Below, piece after piece: positions 38,173 through 41,750 of a stretch of DNA of 41,750 nucleotides. The notes under the pieces are model-generated. The model did no database searches, was not told the DNA's origin, and worked only from the letters and a program-made list of their open reading frames with translations. The position numbers and the translations under genes are program-made. How positions within the stretch are numbered: the stretch's first letter is position 1; the number at the start of each line of letters is the position of its first letter. Origin of the DNA: Candidatus Altimarinota bacterium (GTDB lineage: Bacteria; Patescibacteriota; Gracilibacteria; BD1-5; UBA6164); NCBI GenBank assembly GCA_020631575.1, contig JAHDGX010000003.1:1-41750 (forward strand), given 5' to 3'.

Positions 38173-39206
38173 CAATTGTCTGAACTCGTCCAGAACTTAT
38201 TAGACTCAGTGAAATAATCAAAGTACTAGATGTACATACACATCATATATTTGTTCATACTGGGCAAAATTTCACTCCAAATTTGCATGATAATTTTTTT
38301 GATGAACTCAAAATACGAAAACCTGATTATCAATTTAATACACAGGCAAGGTCTGGTTTTGAGTTTATATGAAACATGTATATGGATATTGATAATGTAC
38401 TGGAAAAAGAGCAGCCTGATGTGGTTCTCATTCTGTGAGATACTAACTCAGCTTTGAGTGCATATGTAGCAAAGAGAAAATCTATTCCAGTATTTCATAT
38501 GGAAGCATGAAATAGATGTTATGATGACAGAGTTCCTGAAGAAGTAAACCGTAGAATTGTTGATTCTCTTTCAGAATATCTACTCCCCTACACACAAAGA
38601 AGTAGAGAACAATTGTTACAAGAGTGATATCATCCAAGTAAAATAATTGTTACATGAAACCCTATTACGGAGGTAATACAAAAACATCTACCAAATATTC
38701 CCAGTAATGAAGAAACGGAAAAATACGTACTTGTAACTCTACATCGTCAAGAAAATGTAACAATAAAAGAAAATCTAGAGTGATTATTTACTGCCTTTTC
38801 AAGTATCGCTAATGAAAAAAGAGTAATACTTTCTTTGCATCCAAAACTTGAAGAAATGATGAAAAAGTTTAAAATCACTCCACACAAAAATATAATACTT
38901 GCTCAGCCGTTTTGATTTAAAAAATTTCTCTCTCTCGAGAAATATGCAGACTGTGTATTATCCGATAGTTGAACTGTTCCAGAGGAATGTAACATCTTGT
39001 GAACCCCCTGTGTTCTACTACGAACATCTACAGAAAGACCAGAATTACTTGAAAATAATTCTATGATACTCAGTGGAATAAAAGCAGAAGAAATACTACA
39101 ATCATATAATGTTGTAATGAGAACATCAACCTGAGAGATTCCTGCAGACTATAAAGACGGAAACGTTTCTGAAAAAATATTAAAGCTTATTTTACGACAT
39201 ATATAA
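38157..39206 (+). CDS. wecB: UDP-N-acetylglucosamine 2-epimerase family (WecB/FnlC/CapG-like) (349 aa)
   Basis: MKKVITIVGTRPELIRLSEI; FVHTGQNF; LILGDTNSALSAYVAKRKSIPVFHMEAGNRCYDDRVPEEVNRRIVD; VTGNPITEV; LHRQENV; SDSGTVPEECNILGTPCVLLRTSTERPE. Confidence 0.93.
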
Positions 39207-39213
39207 CATACAC

Positions 39214-40206
39214 ATGAATATTGATTTCAATAACGCAAGAATACTCATCACATGAGGAAGTGGATCATGGTGAAACGAACTAACACAGCAACTTATTGGA
39301 AAATATAAGCCAAAGGAAGTAATTATCTATTCACGGTGAGAACTTGCACAAGTGCTTATGCAGAGAAGGCTCTGAAAAATAGAAAATATATCTTATATAG
39401 TATGAGATATTAGAGATTACCCGAGACTTCTTGAAAGTATGAGAGGAATAGATTATGTTTTTCATCTTGCTGCTCTAAAGCACGTACCTGTATGTGAGGA
39501 TCATCCTTGGGAAAGTGTACAGACAAATATTAACGGTACGGAAAATGTTGTAAAAGCTTCCATAGCTCAAGATGTTAAAATGGTTATAGATATCTCAACA
39601 GATAAAGCTTGTAACCCTATCAACGTGTATGGAACTTGTAAATCTGTTGGGGAGAAACTTATTATCCAAGCAAACAAGAAAGAAGGTATAACAAAATTTG
39701 TATGTGTAAGAGCTTGAAATGTCATGGGAACAAACGGGAGTATCATACCATTTTTTAAAGAACTATTACAAAAATGAGAAACTCTTCCAATTACAGATAT
39801 AGAAATGACTCGTTACTTTATGACGCTACAAGAAGCAATAGGATTAGTCTTTAAAGCAACTCAAAATTGTCATGGAGGAGAAACATATGTTACAAAAATG
39901 CCTGCTTGTAAGATCATCGATCTTGCCCAAGTACTATCAAAACACTATAACAGAGATCTTAATTATAAAGTGATAGGAATTCGTCCAGGAGAAAAGCTCC
40001 ATGAAGAACTTATATCTGAATACGAAGCACCATATACAGTAGAAGATGAAGATTTTAGAATCGCGCTACCCCAAGATGGATACCAAGATATAAATTACAG
40101 CAACTACAAAAAAATGTCTGATCACAAGTACACGAGTAACGATGTTCTTATGAATCATCAGGAAATTCATGAAATGCTAGAGGCTGGATGATTTCTACAA
40201 GATTAA
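39214..40206 (+). CDS. Polysaccharide biosynthesis SDR, FnlA/CapE-like 4,6-dehydratase/5-epimerase (330 aa)
   Basis: [96 protein letters not shown]. Confidence 0.92.
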
Positions 40207-40215
40207 TAATAAATA

Positions 40216-40965
40216 ATGGATAAGATACTCATTACATGAGGAACTGGAAGGCTCTGAAAAGCTTGCAGAAAGATATTCCCTGATGCTCTGTATCCATCAA
40301 GTAAAGATATGGATATAACTGACCCTCAACAAGTTAAGACGTACATATCTCAAAATAAGCCTGACTCTGTTATACATTTAGCAGCTCTTGCTGGTATACC
40401 AGATTGTGAAAAAAATAAAGAAAAAGCTTGGAATATAAACGTAGAAGGAACAAAAAATATACTTACTGCCTGCAGAGATAATTCTGTTAGTAAGTTCTTA
40501 TATCTTCAAACCGCATGTATATTTTCATGAGAAGATGCTCCATACGACGAAAATAGTCTTCCAGACCCAAAACATTATTATTGATTCACAAAAGCTATTG
40601 CAGAAGAAATAGTAAAATCATATAATTCAGATACTCTTACCACACTTATAGCACGTACGAACTTTACAACGATGCCTTGGGAATATGAAAAAGCTTTTAC
40701 AGATAGATTTTGAACCTATTTATTTGCACAATGAGTTGCTAAATGACTCAAAGATTTTATAAAAGATAATAAGTGAGAGAAAATTATACATATATGTGGA
40801 GAAAGAAAAATTTCTATGTATGATTATGCAACTCTTGGCTGAAGTAAAGTCTGAAAGATGAATCTATGAGACTACTCCTGACCAAATCTCACAAGAGACA
40901 TGTCACTCATAACAAAGAAATGGGAAACATACAAAATAGAAGATAGTGATTATAATGATAACTAA
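40216..40965 (+). CDS. NAD-dependent epimerase/RmlD-like SDR reductase (249 aa)
   Basis: MDKILITGGTGRLGKACRKIFP; DITDPQQV; VIHLAALAGIPDCEKNKEKAWNINVEGTKNIL; YYGFTKAIAEEI. Confidence 0.88.
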
Positions 40966-41701
40966 ACAACATATGAAAAAGCTCTTTGAAAAAATTGCAA
41001 TGTGACTAAAACACTATATAGTTTTTTACTATATAAAGCTAGAAAATGTGTACCTTAAAAAGATAGGGCATATTTCAGCTCTAGAGTATAAAATCAGATC
41101 TATGTTTCTCGCATGAGTAGAAACAAAGTGATATTATTATCCATATCAAAGCTACCCTCCTCTCAATATTAGATGACAGCGATCAAGTGCATCACGAGTT
41201 TGAAACTATGGCCTTTTAAAATATGTTGATAAAAATAAAACCGTACTAGATATTTGAGGGAATGTAGGTTTTCTATCTCTTTATCTTTCAAAATTTGCAA
41301 AACATATTGATATAGTAGAATATGCAAAATACGCAGCTGAGATTTGAAAGTATCTACAAAAAGAAGAAAATATAAAAAATGTCACTATAATTAATTGAGA
41401 CTTTGGAAAGTACAAGACGGATAAGAAATATGACCTTATTATGAGCTTTGCTGTACACTGGTGGGTCTGAATAGAGTTTAATAACTATATGCAAAAAATA
41501 TCAGATCTTATGACTGAAGATGGGACATTTATTATAGAAAGCCATTTCATTTATAAATGAATCTCGCGATCCTGAGATGATTCAGATCTCCAAAAACAGA
41601 TAGAAAAAACATGACTCTTTCAGATTATTGACTCAGGAATAAGTGACGACGATTTCTGAGTGATGAGAGATTTCTTTGTACTTCAAAAAATATCATGATA
41701 G
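40955..41701 (+). CDS. Class I SAM-dependent methyltransferase (248 aa)
   Basis: KTVLDIGGNVGFLSLYLSKFAKHIDIVEYAKYAAEIGKYLQKEENIKNVTIINGDFGKY...YDLIMSFAVHWW. Confidence 0.85.
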
Positions 41702-41750
41702 ATATACAATCACAAATACGTAAAAAAGTCTGACTAGGGACTTTATTTGT
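41695..41750 (+). CDS. Start of a further CDS, truncated by window end
   Basis: ATG overlaps the upstream stop; MIDIQSQIRKKVGLGTLF... Confidence 0.45.

Overview
The window reads as an AT-rich chromosomal segment of an organism that translates TGA as glycine (NCBI genetic code 25, Gracilibacteria/Absconditabacteria-type CPR bacteria). The supplied standard-code ORF track is fragmented for that reason. With TGA=Gly and only TAA/TAG as stops, almost the whole window resolves into 36 tightly packed CDSs, two of them cut by the window edges. Recognisable genes: clpC-type ATPase, map, a XerC/D-type recombinase with an extra N-terminal putative Zn-binding region, pth, murC, an NQR2/RnfD/RnfE-family membrane protein, a Bcp-type peroxiredoxin, secD, rlmN, a type IV prepilin-like protein, an M50 site-2 protease (rseP-like), an HD phosphohydrolase, tgt, an RSH-type HD protein, an FTR1 iron permease divergent from a DtxR-family regulator, a large polytopic GT39-like membrane protein, malic enzyme, and a surface-polysaccharide cluster (Wzx-like flippase, WecB/FnlC-like epimerase, FnlA/CapE-like dehydratase, a second SDR, a SAM methyltransferase). 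The least explained content is a 1401-aa protein with no recognised family (22297-26502), a tandem pair of secreted proteins (4446-7377), and a three-gene secreted/membrane operon (12389-17295). I saw no tRNA, rRNA, CRISPR array or transposon. All translations were done by hand, and family calls rest on motif recognition, not searches.
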